The notes under the pieces: generated by a model | What the model was told of the DNA's origin: nothing | The model's input: the letters and a program-made list of their open reading frames with translations, nothing else | Databases searched by the model: none | Translations under genes and position numbers: made by a program | NCBI GenBank assembly: GCA_030522415.1 | Contig: CM060125.1 | Coordinates: 1,298,401-1,362,400 of the forward strand | Length of the DNA: 64,000 bases | Direction: 5' to 3' | From: Channallabes apus | Taxonomy: Eukaryota; Chordata; Actinopteri; Siluriformes; Clariidae | Shown here: piece after piece, positions 1 to 11,053 of the stretch | Numbering within the stretch: the first letter of the stretch is position 1 | Layout: each line of letters starts with the position of its first letter

Positions 1-1801
1 CAGTCCGATCTACCCTTTCATCTTAGTCCATCGGGCTTTAAATACTTGGGGATTAATGTGACTCGTTCTCTATCTGGCCTTAAATCAGCTAATTTTACTC
101 CCCTTATATCAAGGATCGCATCTGATATTCAAAGATGGGGTAATCTCCCCCTTTCATTAATCGGTAAGATTAATGTAGTAAAAATGAATATCTTACCAAA
201 ATTTTTATTTTTATTTCAGTCGATTCCCTTATTTTTGCCAAAACATTTTTTTGTCTCACTGGACAAAATTATTGGTTCTTTCATTTGGGGAGGGAAGCCA
301 CCTAGGGTTCGTAAAACTATACTGCAGAGATGCAGATTTAGTGGAGGACTTGCATTACCTAATTTTCTGGCTTACTACTGGGCTGCTCACATTCATAAAC
401 TTTGCTACTGGTTAAAATCTTCTGGATCCTCTTGGTGTAAATTGGAGCTATCATCTTGTAAGGGATCTTCTATACCGGCTCTGCTCTATTCCTCTATACC
501 CATAAAACCCTCTCTGTATACTGATAATCAGGTGGTTCTTAACACACTCAAGATCTGGTTCCAGTTTAGACGGCACTTTAAATTTGTAATGGCATCTTCC
601 TCAGGTCCTCTTAAAGATAACCATTTGTTTCCCCCATCACTCCTGGACTCGTCGTTCTCAGTGTGGTGTGACAAGGGTATAAAACAATTTAAATATTTAT
701 ATGTGGACGGTGTCTTCGATAGTTTTGCCAATTTGTCATCTCGTTATGGTCTCCCCACTACCCATCTGTTTCGCTATTTTCAAATTCGAAATTTTGTTGC
801 CAAGCGTTTCCCTAATTTCCCCTCTTTACCTCCAGAACAGCAGTGAGAAACTATGCTATCATTTATTCCTCATCATAGAGGAACCATTTCGAAACTCTAT
901 GATACTATCCTGTCTCTTAGTAACCACTCAAATGTTAAGCTTAAGTGTACATGGGAAGGGGAACTAGGAATTCAAATACGGGAGGAGTCCTGGGAACAGG
1001 CTATAGCAAGGGTACGGTCTTCCACCTCATGTGCTCGTCTTGGACTTATTCAATTTAAGGTCATACACAGGGCACATTTCTCTAAGTCTAGACTTTCAGA
1101 AATGTATCCGGAAGTGGAAAACAAATGTGATAAATGCCATGGCTCTCCTTGTCATCTTAGCCACATGTTTTTTCTGTGTCCTGAGCTGGAAGGTTTCTGG
1201 ACAGGTTATTTTGCCATTATGTCCACTGTTCTTGGGGTAACTCTCCAACCTTGCCCTCTGATTGCTATATTTGGGATTCCTGATCGCTCACTTACACTTA
1301 ATTCTACACAAAAGGATATCATAGCTTTCACATCCTTATTAGCAAGACGTCTATTGTTGTTGCATTGGAAGTCTGCTAAGTATCCTACTATCTCCCAGTG
1401 GCTTAAAGATGTCATGTTTTTTTTAAAACTTGAAAAAATTAAATATACGTTAAGAGGATGTACAGCCAAATTTTTCCACAATTGGCAACCATTTATTTCT
1501 TATTTTACTAGTCTAGAGGTATTGCCTGATTAAATGTATACCTGTTACTGATATTTATGTAATATGTTTGGTGGTTGTCTTGAGCCGTGTGGGGCGGGGA
1601 GGGGAGGGGTGTTTTTTTTTTTCTTTTTCTTCTTGTTTTTTTTTTTTTTTGTTTTGTTTAGTTATTTGAGTGTTTTTGTTTAGTGTTTTTATGTGTGTGT
1701 ATTTGTTTATTTAGAAAAATGAAAAGGTAAATTGGATTTCTGTAAATGCAAGTACTGTATTGTTTTCCCTTTTTTCAATAAAAAATATTTGCAAAAAAAA
1801 G
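1..1801 (+). mobile_element. 3' part of an L1/Tx1-like LINE retrotransposon
   Basis: The segment encodes the C-terminal part of a LINE ORF2-type protein, followed by a T-rich/GT-rich 3' UTR, an AATAAA-type signal (near 1778) and a short A tail ending at about 1801. The 5' part lies outside the window. It directly abuts internal sequence of a Tc1-like element at 1802, which suggests insertion into that element. Clade assignment (L1/Tx1-like) rests on protein style only. Confidence 0.8.
46..1533 (+). pseudogene. LINE ORF2 C-terminal region, interrupted by one in-frame stop
   Basis: Two open stretches, 46-846 and 853-1533, lie in the same frame and are separated only by a TGA at 844-846, so this is one reading frame with a nonsense mutation. 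The first stretch has the hallmark post-reverse-transcriptase region of fish L1-like elements: PLSLIGKINVVKMNILPK, then FIWGGKPPR, then GGLALPNFLAYYWAA. The second ends with a cysteine/histidine cluster of the form CxxC-x4-C-x3-H-x4-C (CDKCHGSPCHLSHMFFLC, about residues 93-110 of that stretch), typical of the C-terminal zinc knuckle of L1-type ORF2 proteins. The frame is open at the window edge, so the endonuclease and catalytic reverse-transcriptase domains lie upstream, outside this sequence. The product is presumed non-functional because of the stop. Confidence 0.78.
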
Positions 1802-3293
1802 AAAATGCAGTTTTTAAATGAAGGTTTACGTTATTATGGGAGAAAAAAACTCCAAATCTACATGGCCCTGTGTGAAAAAGTGATTGCCCCCCTTGTTAAA
1901 AAATAACTTAACTGTGGTTTATCACACCTGAGTTAAATTTCTGTAGTCACCCCCAGGCCTGATTACTGCCACACCTGTTTCAATCAAGAAATCACTTAAA
2001 TAGGAGCTACCTGACACAGAGAAGTAGACCAAAAGCACCTCAAAAGCTAGACATCATGCCAAGATCCAAAGAAATTCAGGAACAAATGAGAACAAAAGTA
2101 ATTGAGATCTATCAGTCTGGTAAAGGTTATAAAGCCATTTCTAAAGCTTTGGGACTCCAGCGAACCACAGTGAGAGCCATTATCCACAAATGGCAAAAAC
2201 ATGGAACAGTGGTGAACCTTCCCAGGAGTGGCCGGCCGACCAAAATTACCCCAAGAGCGCAGAGACGACTCATCCGAGAGGCCACAAAAGACCCCAGGAC
2301 AACATCTAAAGAACTGCAGGCCTCACTTGCCTCAATTAAGGTCAGTGTTCACGACTCCACCATAAGAAAGAGACGGGGCAAAAACGGCCTGCATGGCAGA
2401 TTTCCAAGGCGCAAACCACTTTTAAGCAGAAAGAACATTAAGGCTCATCTCAATTTTGCTAAAAAAAAACATCTCAATGATTGCCAAGACTTTTGGGAAA
2501 ATACCTTGTGGTAGACAAAATTTGAACTTTTTGGAAGGTGCGTGTCCCGTTATATCTGGCGTAAAAGTAACACAGCATTTCAGAAAAAGAACATCATACC
2601 AACAGTAAAATATGGTGGTGGTAGTGTGATGGTCTGGGGTTGTTTTGCTGCTTCAGGACCTGGAAGGCTTGCTGTGATAGATGGAACCATGAATTCTACT
2701 GTCTACCAAAAAACCCTGAAGGAGAATGTCCGGCCATCTGTTCGTCAATTCAGGCTGAAGCGATCTTGGGTGCTGCAGCAGGACAATGACCCAAAACACA
2801 CCAGCAAATCCACCTCTGAATGGCTGAAGAAAAACAAAATGAAGACTTTGGAGTGGCCTAGTCAAAGTCCTGACCTGAATCCTATTGAGATGTTGTGGCA
2901 TGACCTTAAAAAGGCGGTTAATGCTAGAAAACCCTCAAATAAAGCTGAATTTCAACAATTCTGCAAAGATGAGTGGGCCAAAATTCCTCCAGAGCGCTGT
3001 AAAAGACTCGTTGCAAGTTATCGCAAACGCTTGATTGCAGTTATTGCTGCTAAGGGTGGCCCAACCAGTTATTAGGTTCAGGGGGCAATTACTTTTTCAC
3101 ACAGGGCCATGTAGGTTTGGATTTTTTTTCTCCCTAAATAATAAAACCCCTCATTTAAAAACTGCATTTTGTGTTTACTCGTGTTATCTTTGACTAATAG
3201 TTAAATGTGTTTGATGATCAGAAACATTTTGTGTGACAAACATGCAAAAGAATAAGAAATCAGGAGGGGGGCAAATAGTTTTTCACACCACTG
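1802..3293 (+). mobile_element. Tc1-like DNA transposon copy 1, left end displaced by the LINE
   Basis: This is the same family as the complete copy at 14955-16559. The right end is intact (CACACCACTG followed by target TA at 3294-3295). The left end starts inside the long terminal inverted repeat, about 125 bases in from the expected tip, exactly at the A tail of the LINE. The missing tip is predicted to lie upstream of the LINE, outside the window. Confidence 0.88.
2056..3075 (+). pseudogene. Tc1-like transposase, disabled at the first catalytic Asp region
   Basis: The coding region starts at ATG 2056 (MPRSKEIQEQMRTK) and runs to TAA at 3075, about 339 codons, the usual Tc1 transposase size. 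The N-terminal half holds the paired-like helix-turn-helix DNA-binding region (YKAISKALGLQRTTVRAI, then the GRP motif NLPRSGRPTKIT). The C-terminal half has the second catalytic Asp in LQQDNDPKHTS and the third catalytic residue in SPDLNPIEMLW. A TAG stop at 2512-2514 replaces the segment that in copy 2 encodes WTDE, which contains the first catalytic Asp. About six bases are missing there, so the frame is kept after the stop but the DDE triad is incomplete. An extra Lys codon sits in the A-run near 2461. The element cannot encode an active transposase. Confidence 0.88.
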
Positions 3294-3295
3294 TA

Positions 3296-4569
3296 AGTGG
3301 AACTGTAGATGCGGTTGGCTTATTTCACTAGTTTTGACGCGTAGCTAATGTCTTAAAGTTTCACTCACATGACAGAAGTCCGATCTCTTTGTCTTTTGTC
3401 GTTTATTTGTCAGCATCAAAGAATCAACACTTCATACAGTCGTCTTGAGTAAATCCACTGTTATTACAGACACCAGTTGCTGCATCTTGCAAATCTCTGA
3501 GTTTTACAACCTATTTGCTGTATCTTGTAGATTACAATCTTGGCTTGGGTATCTAACAACACTCTTGTTGTTTCTTACATTCCCAGCTTACGTTAGCTTA
3601 CGGTTACAACAACCTCGTTGCTGTATTTTACATTTCTAGCTTACCGGGAGCTCTCACTAGCTGACGGTCTAAAGCTTGTGTTTCCGTAGCCTTCCAAATC
3701 TATACTGAGCTTTCTAGCATATCACAGTCACACAAATGCACGTAATAGTAGAATGACATCACAGACCAACCTACGATTATCAACTTATGATGCATGACTA
3801 AGAAATATAAAGCTTATGGCTTATTTAACAAACTTAATGCTTAATGCTTTACTAATGAATAGAACAAGGTAGAATAAATGAAATAACAGCAAATAAAATA
3901 AAATAAAATAAAATAAACACAACAACAAATTCATAACAAGTGCGATATGGCACTTACAGGAACCATACACTCATCATTAGTGTCTTAAAACAAGAGCATC
4001 TTTTAAACAAAATATTCTCTTTGGCTTGCCTGTTTTTTTTTTTTTTTATAAAAATAAATATTATTAAACAAAAATAAAAAGCACACACACACGCGCACGC
4101 ACGCACGCACGCACGCACACGCACACGCACGCACGCACGCACGCACACACGCTCTGCGACCGGCACTAGGACCCAGAAGTAATGCGGGCGCGAACCCCGG
4201 AAGTATAAGAGGAGTAAACAAGCTAGTGCATACAGCTTAGTCACTGTGTTCGCCATGTCGGTTCAGATTCGACTGTGTGTTTATAGGACGCGGGTTAAAT
4301 GTGTGTTTATCCCTTGCTCCCCTTCTGTGCGAGTCCTTAAACTAATTCGCATGGTTATCCTGCCCACTCGCTTGCTTCCGCGTTTGGGTTTACCGTCTAT
4401 AAAGGGCTAACGGCTAATCGTGGCTAACGGCTAATCGCTAAATCTTCTGATCATCCGGGGTTAGTTCGCGACAGAATGAAGTATAAAGATATAAATAATA
4501 TAAAGATATAAGCGGGTATAAACATAGTAAGGGCCCATCTGATTGGTCAAATTTGGACACACAAATGCT
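3296..4569. other. Gene-free stretch, unassigned, with simple repeats
   Basis: I see no coding signal. It contains an AAAAT-type run (about 3892-3915) and a CA/GCAC-rich tract (4081-4151). Low-complexity open frames through the tract (such as alternating RACV peptides) come from the repeat. The TTAGCTTACGGTT-type motifs near 3590-3610 and GGCTAACGGCTAATCG near 4408-4440 suggest transposon-derived sequence, but no ends could be defined. Confidence 0.5.
4081..4151. repeat. CA/GCAC dinucleotide-tetranucleotide microsatellite
   Basis: Alternating CACA and GCAC units, a purine-pyrimidine tract able to adopt Z-DNA. No gene is associated. Confidence 0.9.
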
Positions 4570-4666
4570 TGGCAAATAAAGTATTTATCGCAACTCCTTG
4601 CGATATGGTTATCGCGCATGCCATTATCGCGATAACGATATTTTTTCGATATATCGTGCAGCCCTA
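4570..4666. mobile_element. hAT-like terminal fragment (AGGGCTGCACGATATATCG end)
   Basis: The minus strand reads GTAGGGCTGCACGATATATC and continues into a run of CGATA/TATCG motifs, the typical terminus of fish non-autonomous hAT elements. The partner end was not identified, so this is called a remnant. Confidence 0.5.
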
Positions 4667-4780
4667 CTGTCCAGGGTGTACCCCGCCTAGTGCCCAATGT
4701 CTCCTGGGATAGGCTCCAGGTCCCCCGCAAGCCTGAACACAGGATTAAGCGGTCTTGAAAATGAATGAAAATTATAAATT
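4667..4780 (-). repeat. Partial teleost interspersed repeat (L2/SINE-type tail)
   Basis: Matches, in opposite orientation, the left part of the fuller copy at 5090-5455 (GGTGTACCCCGCCTAGTGCC, GATAGGCTCCAGG, GGATTAAGCGGT), ending in a TGAATGAA tail. It adjoins the hAT-like terminus. Confidence 0.75.
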
Positions 4781-5089
4781 TTAAAATGATATGACCACAA
4801 TCCTATAACAATCCTATTGTGTCCCTTCCATGGTTAAATTAAAAACTTACCAACTTACACAAACACATAAACGACATGACAAAGAGAGGTCGGAACTACA
4901 AAGAGAAAGAGTCGTAAATCTTTCAGTCAGAGCCCCGCCCCCTGGCAACGAGACAGAAGTCACTGGCAGAGTCCTTTCAGCCTCAGTAATATCCAGGTAG
5001 CTAACACTGGTAAAAATATGTTTTTAGTCATATTGGATCTTCAGCATGAAGTGTCTTCACCATAGTTGTTGTAAAAACGTAACCATAGG

Positions 5090-5455
5090 TAATCATCATC
5101 ATCATTTTCTATACCACTTAATCCTGTGTTCAGGGGGACCTGGAGCCTATCCCAGGAGACTTCGGGCACTAGGCGGGGTACACCCTGGACAGGGTGCCAA
5201 TCCATCGCAGGGCACACACACATACACACACACCCAATCACACACTACGGGCAATTTAGGAACGCCAATTAGCCTAACCTGCATATCTTTGGACTGTGGG
5301 AGGAAACCGGAGTACCCGGAGGAAACCCACCAAGCACGGGGAGAACATGCAAACTCCATGCACACAGAGACGGGAATCGAGCCTGGCCGGGAATCTAACC
5401 CGGACCCTGGAGGTGCAAGGCGACAGTGCTAACCACTACACCACCGTGCCACCGG
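5090..5455 (-). repeat. Full-length tRNA-derived SINE-like repeat
   Basis: On the minus strand it starts with a tRNA-like head: an A-box-like GGTGTAGTGGTTAGCACTG and a split B-box-like region around 5370-5410. It continues through the conserved body (GCATGTTCTCCCCGTGCTTGG; TCCTCCCACAGTCCAAAG) and ends in the GGATTAAGTGGTATAGAAAA tail with a GATGATGAT run. No coding function. It is the best preserved of four copies between 4667 and 6085. Confidence 0.75.
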
Positions 5456-5634
5456 GGAAAACATTAAATAAATAAAATTCAGATAGCTACCCAAGTTCAG
5501 GATCAAACCAGTCACCGTGGAGCTGTGAAGCTTATAAGGGTTTATGTTTCATAGTGCTTACAGGCAGGAAACTAATTAACTGGTACGTCTTATTCCCAAC
5601 CTGTGTAGTAAAATAACTCATAATATATATTATA

Positions 5635-5855
5635 TACTAGGCAGGGTACACCCTGGATCCACAGGGCACAAGATCTCCCAACACACTGCAGGCGATTTAA
5701 ATACACCAGTCAGTGTTTCCCGTATGTCTTTGGACTGTGAGAGGAAACTAGATGACCTGGAGGAAAACCACAAAGCACAGGCAACATGCAAACTCCATGC
5801 ACACGCAGAGAGATAGGATTGTTCAAACACCTGACCCAAAGTGAGCCACCGTGCT
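5635..5855 (-). repeat. Diverged partial copy of the same SINE-like repeat
   Basis: Shares GGCAGGGTACACCCTGGA, TCTTTGGACTGTGAGAGG and CATGCAAACTCCATGCACAC with the 5090-5455 copy, but is shorter and more mutated, with the tail missing. Confidence 0.65.
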
Positions 5856-5863
5856 ACCTATTT

Positions 5864-6002
5864 CTTCATTCATTCATTCATTCATTCATCTTTTATACCG
5901 CTTTATCCTGTATTTAGGGTCGCGGGGGACCTGGAGCCTATCCCAGGAGACTCAGGGCGGGAGGCAGGGTACACCCTGGACAGCGTGCCAATCCATCGCA
6001 AA

Positions 6003-6064
<62 letters not shown>

Positions 6065-6085
6065 ATTCACACACTACTGTATATA
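5864..6085 (-). repeat. 3'-part copy of the SINE-like repeat with TGAA tail, ending in a CA tract
   Basis: The sequence begins with repeated TTCA units (5866-5890), continues with ATACCGCTTTATCCTG and GGAGCCTATCCCAGGAGAC as in the full copy, and passes into a long CA microsatellite where the rest of the repeat would be. Confidence 0.7.
6005..6062. repeat. (CA)n microsatellite
   Basis: Uninterrupted CA dinucleotides, about 28 units, grown from the CACACA stretch naturally present in the surrounding SINE-like repeat. Confidence 0.95.
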
Positions 6086-6162
6086 ATGATCAAATTGTTT
6101 GTTCATGACCATAGCCAAAGCAAAAAGGCTAGCATGGCAAAAATAGTAACTTTTTATTTTCT

Positions 6163-6240
6163 GATTTATTTATTTATTTATTATTATTATTATTATTATT
6201 TTATTTTATTATTATTTATTTATTTATTTTTTTACAATAA
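6163..6240. repeat. (ATTT)n/(ATT)n low-complexity tract
   Basis: Mixed TTTA and TTA units; no gene seen between here and 6360. Confidence 0.85.
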
Positions 6241-6379
6241 ATGAATTAAAAATTCAAGGTTTACATATGTCTTTTATTTTACATTACAATAGGTAGAATG
6301 TCAGACAAGCCTCAAACGAAAAATCTGATAAATTACTCGTTAAATATAAAAATACTAAAACTGATATATAACGAGGGCT

Positions 6380-6656
6380 GCGCGTTGGCGTCATCTTGCG
6401 TTTGTAGTTCTTCTTCACTTTGTCTTTACTTTGCTCCTCGCTAGCCTTGGGGCGTGCGCATGCGCAGTGCAGATGACTGCTTGTAATGGCTGCCAGATGG
6501 TAGAAGTAATACTCGATATAGTGCTTATCGTCACCGGGAAACGCTTTGGATATAGTAGTCCGCTAACATTTCCTCAACCGCGTTAAAATGGTGTATGTCC
6601 GTACGAAGACATACAAGAAGACTGTACTGAACAGCGATACCGTAAACTGATATCGT
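6380..6656 (+). promoter_or_regulatory. Candidate rnf145 CpG-type promoter and non-coding first exon
   Basis: A short CpG-bearing, TATA-less stretch contains a perfect 12-base palindrome TGCGCATGCGCA (6455-6466), the consensus NRF1 site, followed by ATGGCTGCCAGATGG, which resembles a YY1-type initiator element. A strong donor GTAAGT follows at 6657-6662, giving a plausible 5' UTR exon that would splice to the acceptor at 17406-17407. A 20-codon open frame (ATG 6588 to TGA 6650) would be an upstream ORF in such a transcript. The link to rnf145 is inference from orientation and position; there is no transcript evidence. Confidence 0.38.
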
Positions 6657-6662
6657 GTAAGT

Positions 6663-7835
6663 ATTCTGGTTGTCATTTTGTGTGTGTGTGTGTGTGAGGA
6701 AGGAGCGGAACATCTTAGCGTGTAACGCTAACTAGGCTAGGCTAGGCTAAGCTAAGATAAAATACGCCAACGGCCACTGTCCTAAAAATTCTAAACAAAA
6801 TGAACTTAGGACTGTACTTGTAAAAGCACTTCTTTAGTTTGATAGTAAAATAGTAAATTTGGACAGTTTAAGAATTGCAGAGTTTACACTTTGCTTGTTG
6901 TAGTGTGGTTTAACAAACATTTGGCACAGTAACGCTTGTTACAGTATAACCGCCGAGCTGCTTAACTGCTGAGTTTTTTTTTATCTCGCCTCAGGGCAGG
7001 TTTATTGACCGGACACTTTTAAAGCACGTGAGAGTTTGTCAAGAATCAGATTACCATGATGGTGCCTGCTTTGTTTCTTTTATACTGTTTTTGTTCAGGT
7101 GATTACAAATATTACTAGCACGCCATGTTTAGAGACTCAGTTTTGAATTTGTGGGGTTACTATAGGTCACGATTGTGAGGCTGATCAGTCTGCACTGGAT
7201 GCACTAAGTCACATCTATCTATCTATCTATCACAGTATGGTAATAACAAAAATTAAATAAACTGAGTGCAAATGTAAGATATGGAAATAGTTTTGATTGC
7301 TAGATAGATTTGACATTTTGGTTAGCCTTGGCACAAATCTTTCAATATTAGTTTGGTGTTTTGTGACTCGATTAATCGAAGAAAGAAAAAAAATCATGAT
7401 GTCGATTCATAAATGCACGCAATCTCATTTCTGAATTATGGTGATTCATTTGCATGTATTTCCCTGCATTCAAATCACTCTACATTCACATGTCTGCTTA
7501 TTTACTTGACAATAATTCCAATCAAATTCATTGGTCACACTTACACAGTATAAAACAAAATTCACCAATCAGGCCAGAGTATAGTGAATGGTTCCTTCGT
7601 ATATCTCGATTGCTTTTCTCATCTTAGTTCCTTACAGCGTTTCGCTGTCACTCATGTTGCATGTACAGTAACGAAGGCAGCCCTGCTTGGTGGAGTTGGA
7701 GCAGTATGCTGTTATTTTCATGTAAAATTGCGTGTTTTGAGCTCAGATTATTTTATTTTGCTCATTTAATTCTTACTCGCTCCTGCTCAAATTATATTTC
7801 TTTTTTTGTGCACGCGCAATATCGCACTGTGATAC
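6663..7835. other. Presumed rnf145 first-intron sequence, nothing recognised
   Basis: AT-rich sequence with a short (TATC)n run near 7213-7231 and GCTAGGCTAGGCTAAGCTAA at 6733-6752. I see no coding signal. Confidence 0.4.
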
Positions 7836-8480
7836 TCCAGTCAATTAATTCAATTCAATTAAATTTTATTTGTATAGCGCTTTTAACAATTGACATTGTC
7901 TCAAAACAGCTTTACACAATCAAAAGAATGATTTAAGTTTGTATGGAATGTGAATGTGTATGAATCAAAATGTTCAGATAGTCCCTGGTGAGTAAGCCGA
8001 GGGCGACAGTGGCAAGGAAAAACTCCCTGAGATGGTAATGGGAAGAAACCTTGATAGGAACCAGACTCAACAGGGAACCCATCCTCATCTGGGTGAAACA
8101 GAAAGCAGGAAATTATCTGCATTTATACAGTGTGTTAGGTGGCAGACAGTTCAGCTATAATAGTTGATGTTAAGTGATGTTAAAATGGAGTCCAGGTAGT
8201 TATTGGAGACTCAGATAGATTTGTAGAAAGTTCCAGTCCTGAACTATCGAATTGTCAAGTCCTCAGAGAAACAGCTGCTAACACCAGTCGAGGCCAGAAC
8301 CATCTTCTAAGTAGAGCGAATCATCTCCAGACACCAGACGCATCCCAAAGACACACACGGGGCATCCATGCGACGAGACCTCCAACCAGAGGTCTCCAAC
8401 CAATTAGAGGCTAGAGGAGGGATGATGCCAGCCAATCCGAAGATGGAGGGAGGGGCTGTGGTACATTCTGATTCTGACCT
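7836..8480. repeat. Teleost interspersed repeat (TTTTATTTGTATAGCGCTTTT family)
   Basis: Contains the familiar fish repeat blocks ATTTTATTTGTATAGCGCTT, CAGCTTTACACAATCAAAAG, GGCGACAGTGGCAAGGAAAA and GGAACCAGACTCAACAGGGA. The leading part recurs at 21026-21165. Small open frames inside it are not genes. I do not know its class. Confidence 0.75.
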
Positions 8481-9021
8481 GTTTGTTTGGCTCCTTTGCA
8501 TGGTCTCTCGTATCTCTCAATGTGCACATGTCAAAGTATTAAAATTTTCTTTTGATTTTCATTGTTTTAATTAATTAATTAATTAATTAATTATATTGGT
8601 ATTATGTCAGCATAAGGTAAATGTCTCGCACATGTAACTAAAAACAAATATATACTACTGTCTGAACAGAGAAAGGCAGGTACAGTGCCAATTGGGATAT
8701 AACATGCTGTATTAGTTAAATAAACCTGACAAATGGATTTTAGCTGCTACACAGAGACTCTGAGAAAAGATTCAAATTAACTTGTATAGAATTATATGAA
8801 AAGATTGAAAAATAAAACATTTGAGAACAATACATTTTAAAAACGATGTTAATAACTATGGGAGAAAGGCTGTGACATTTACCTTATGCTGATAAAAAAT
8901 TTAATATATTAAGTAACGCATGTGATGAAGTACTATAGTTGGCCGAAAAGCACAGGTGCTATTTGTTGGTTATTTATTGTTGTTAACATTCTGTTTATGT
9001 TGAATAGCTTTTCATTTATTC
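8481..9021. other. Gene-free AT-rich stretch
   Basis: Contains a (TTAA)n run near 8567-8593 and no recognisable gene or element ends. Confidence 0.5.
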
Positions 9022-9614
9022 CAGTGTTTCCCACACATAGAGTATACTTGGCCGGGTCGTAAATATTGACAGTCACCCAAGTATATTTGTCGACCCTTTT
9101 CAAAAAAACTATCCGGGAGAATGATGCCATCCACGATCGATTAATTAGTAGTAGATAGTACAACAGAGGTGTAATGTCCACTACAAATTAATCGATTTCT
9201 GATGATAAAGAATAAGAATAGTGTATTGACAGTTTCAGAGGCACACAGTTTCACGCGGTGAGTGTTCTTTCTTTAACCCAGGAAGATTAATAAAACTCAA
9301 GCAGTACAGGTCCGTGTGGCAACATGTGTCGATGGGGGAGGCTTCAGATATTACACTGTACATTCGGTTTTTCTGATATGTCATGTAGAACCAAAGTTAT
9401 CATTACTTTTAAAATGTGTACATTTTAGTGCTTCTAGAATATGGGAATGATGTCACATAAACATAGTAATGCTAAACTGCTTGGTGTTTAAGGGCTACCT
9501 GCTCTGACAAACAGTACCAGCTCTATACACAAAAGAAAGTTTAGTTTTTAAGTAGTAAACCCTTAAAAAGAGTGTTTAGTCTGCAAGTAGATTTCAGATC
9601 TGTGGGAAACACTG
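9022..9614. mobile_element. 593-bp non-autonomous TIR element, CAGTGTTTCCCACA termini
   Basis: The left end CAGTGTTTCCCACACA is mirrored by the right end TGTGGGAAACACTG. Both ends are flanked by TATTC (9017-9021 and 9615-9619), consistent with a target duplication although shorter than the 8 bases expected for hAT. The termini resemble hAT-type ends. There is no coding region, so it is a MITE. Confidence 0.65.
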
Positions 9615-9752
9615 TATTCAATGTAAAGGTTCTAAAATAAAAGTAAAAAAAATGATTTGGTAAAAAAAATGAGAATTGTGTGGCAGAATCGTGCAAAAGA
9701 ATCGTTATTCACATTGTAGCGAGAATCGAGTAGGCCTACTCTATATGCTCTA

Positions 9753-9870
9753 TACAGTAAAACCTCGGATTACGAGTAATGCGGTTTACGAGTGTTCCGC
9801 AAGACGAGCAAAGATTTTTAATACATTCTGACTTGAAAAACAAGCATTGTCTTGGTTTACGAGCATCGAG
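9753..9870. mobile_element. Tc1/mariner-type terminal fragment (CAGTAAAACCTCGG)
   Basis: TA followed by CAGTAAAACCTCGGATTACG and repeated TTACGAG motifs resembles the terminus of Tigger/pogo-like fish MITEs. The opposite end is not found, so it is a fragment. Confidence 0.4.
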
Positions 9871-9894
9871 TATTATGTATCACGCATATATGCA

Positions 9895-10014
9895 ATCAAC
9901 GATAAATGAAATCGTTAGTTCCAGCCCTACTCTCAACAATTATTTTGATAATCGATTTGTTGGGCGATTATTTTTCCGATTAATCAGATTTAAAAAACCC
10001 TAAGTGCTTTAATT
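9895..10014. mobile_element. Stacked hAT-like MITE ends
   Basis: CGTTAGTTCCAGCCCTAC (ending near 9931) looks like one element terminus. The following AATTATTTTGATAATCGATT and TTTTCCGATTAATCAG match another common fish hAT-N terminus. Both are fragments. Confidence 0.4.
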
Positions 10015-10237
10015 TAGGGTTGGGCCGATAAACGATATCATATCGATAGCGATTTATTTGATTTTAAAAACGATGAAAAGCTCTAGACATTTTTTGCTCG
10101 ATATGGATTAATCTAAGAGCCAATCACACAGTAGAACAATACGACAACAGCCAATCAGCATGCAGCTTGTGCGTGCCGTACAGGTCAAAGTTAATTTCCT
10201 GCCGCACTTTGCGAAGCAAACTTGACACCAGGACGAC

Positions 10238-10560
10238 AAAAAAAAAGAGTGGAAGCAGCGACGAAAGTGAATCTAACCTCGAGTTATTATCCAAAGATGT
10301 TGAAATTGTCCACAAAAAAGGTAGCACGAACTCCGTTATATGAACGCATCACCCACATGACCACACAGAGCATGAAAATGCGGGCCGATGCTACTCCGTC
10401 AACTAGCAGGGCTAGCAGTGAGGCTGTACCAAAGCAGATATCGATCGTGCCGTCTTTCGTGGCCATTACACCTTATGAAAGGTGTCCAAAAGGAGCAAGG
10501 ATATAACCAGGGCCGTTTCTAACTTTCTAGCGAAAGATATGATGCCCCTAAGCACACGAG
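10238..10560 (+). pseudogene. hAT (ZBED-type) transposase remnant
   Basis: Conceptual pieces in shifting frames correspond to the N-terminal region of ZBED-like hAT transposases: an acidic leader (SGSSDESESNLELLSKDVE) near 10242-10295, MKMRADATPSTSRASSEA near 10371-10425, and after a frameshift ITRAVSNFLAKDMMPLST near 10500-10555, a motif characteristic of this family. The catalytic and dimerisation regions are missing, so this is a deletion derivative. The short open frame 10222-10506 is only part of the original frame and not a gene in its own right. Confidence 0.6.
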
Positions 10561-11018
10561 GCTGAAGTTTAGCTACTTATTCGCAGCTTCCGATTCGTTT
10601 GGCTCCTTATTGCGCAGCGTCTCATTCTGCGGCTGAAGTTTAGCTCCTTATTTGCCTCGTTACTAACGGGAGTGTTCACGCTGGCGAAAGCTGTGCAGTT
10701 TTGGTGGCTTAAACCATTCTGGCCAAGCAAATATGAACTATACAACACCTAGCAGGTACCCAACTATATAGTAAAAGTGAAATTGTCCTGGCCCAGATTT
10801 ATAACAAAAATGGAATGAATTATGCAGTTGCCATTGCGTGCTTAAGCCATTATGTCAGTTTATTGGGGACGTTTGAAATAGCCTTCATTTAACTCTGAAT
10901 TGGGGGATAAAAAGACAGCCCTAGTGTGTGTGGTCTAAATGTTGTTTCTCAATATTGTTTAAAAATCTCAAAACATTGTAATATATCATTACAAGATACT
11001 TCTTATCATCACAAACAA

Positions 11019-11019
<1 letters not shown>

Positions 11020-11047
<28 letters not shown>
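11020..11047. repeat. Poly-T tract inside hAT copy 1
   Basis: Twenty-eight T residues; the sister copy has a much shorter TTTTTTGTTTTAA at the same place, so it expanded after the copies separated. Confidence 0.9.

Positions 11048-11053
<6 letters not shown>

Noticed and set aside
3954..4256. Arg/Val/Cys-alternating peptide as a gene
   Set aside because: It is the translation of a CA/GCAC microsatellite.
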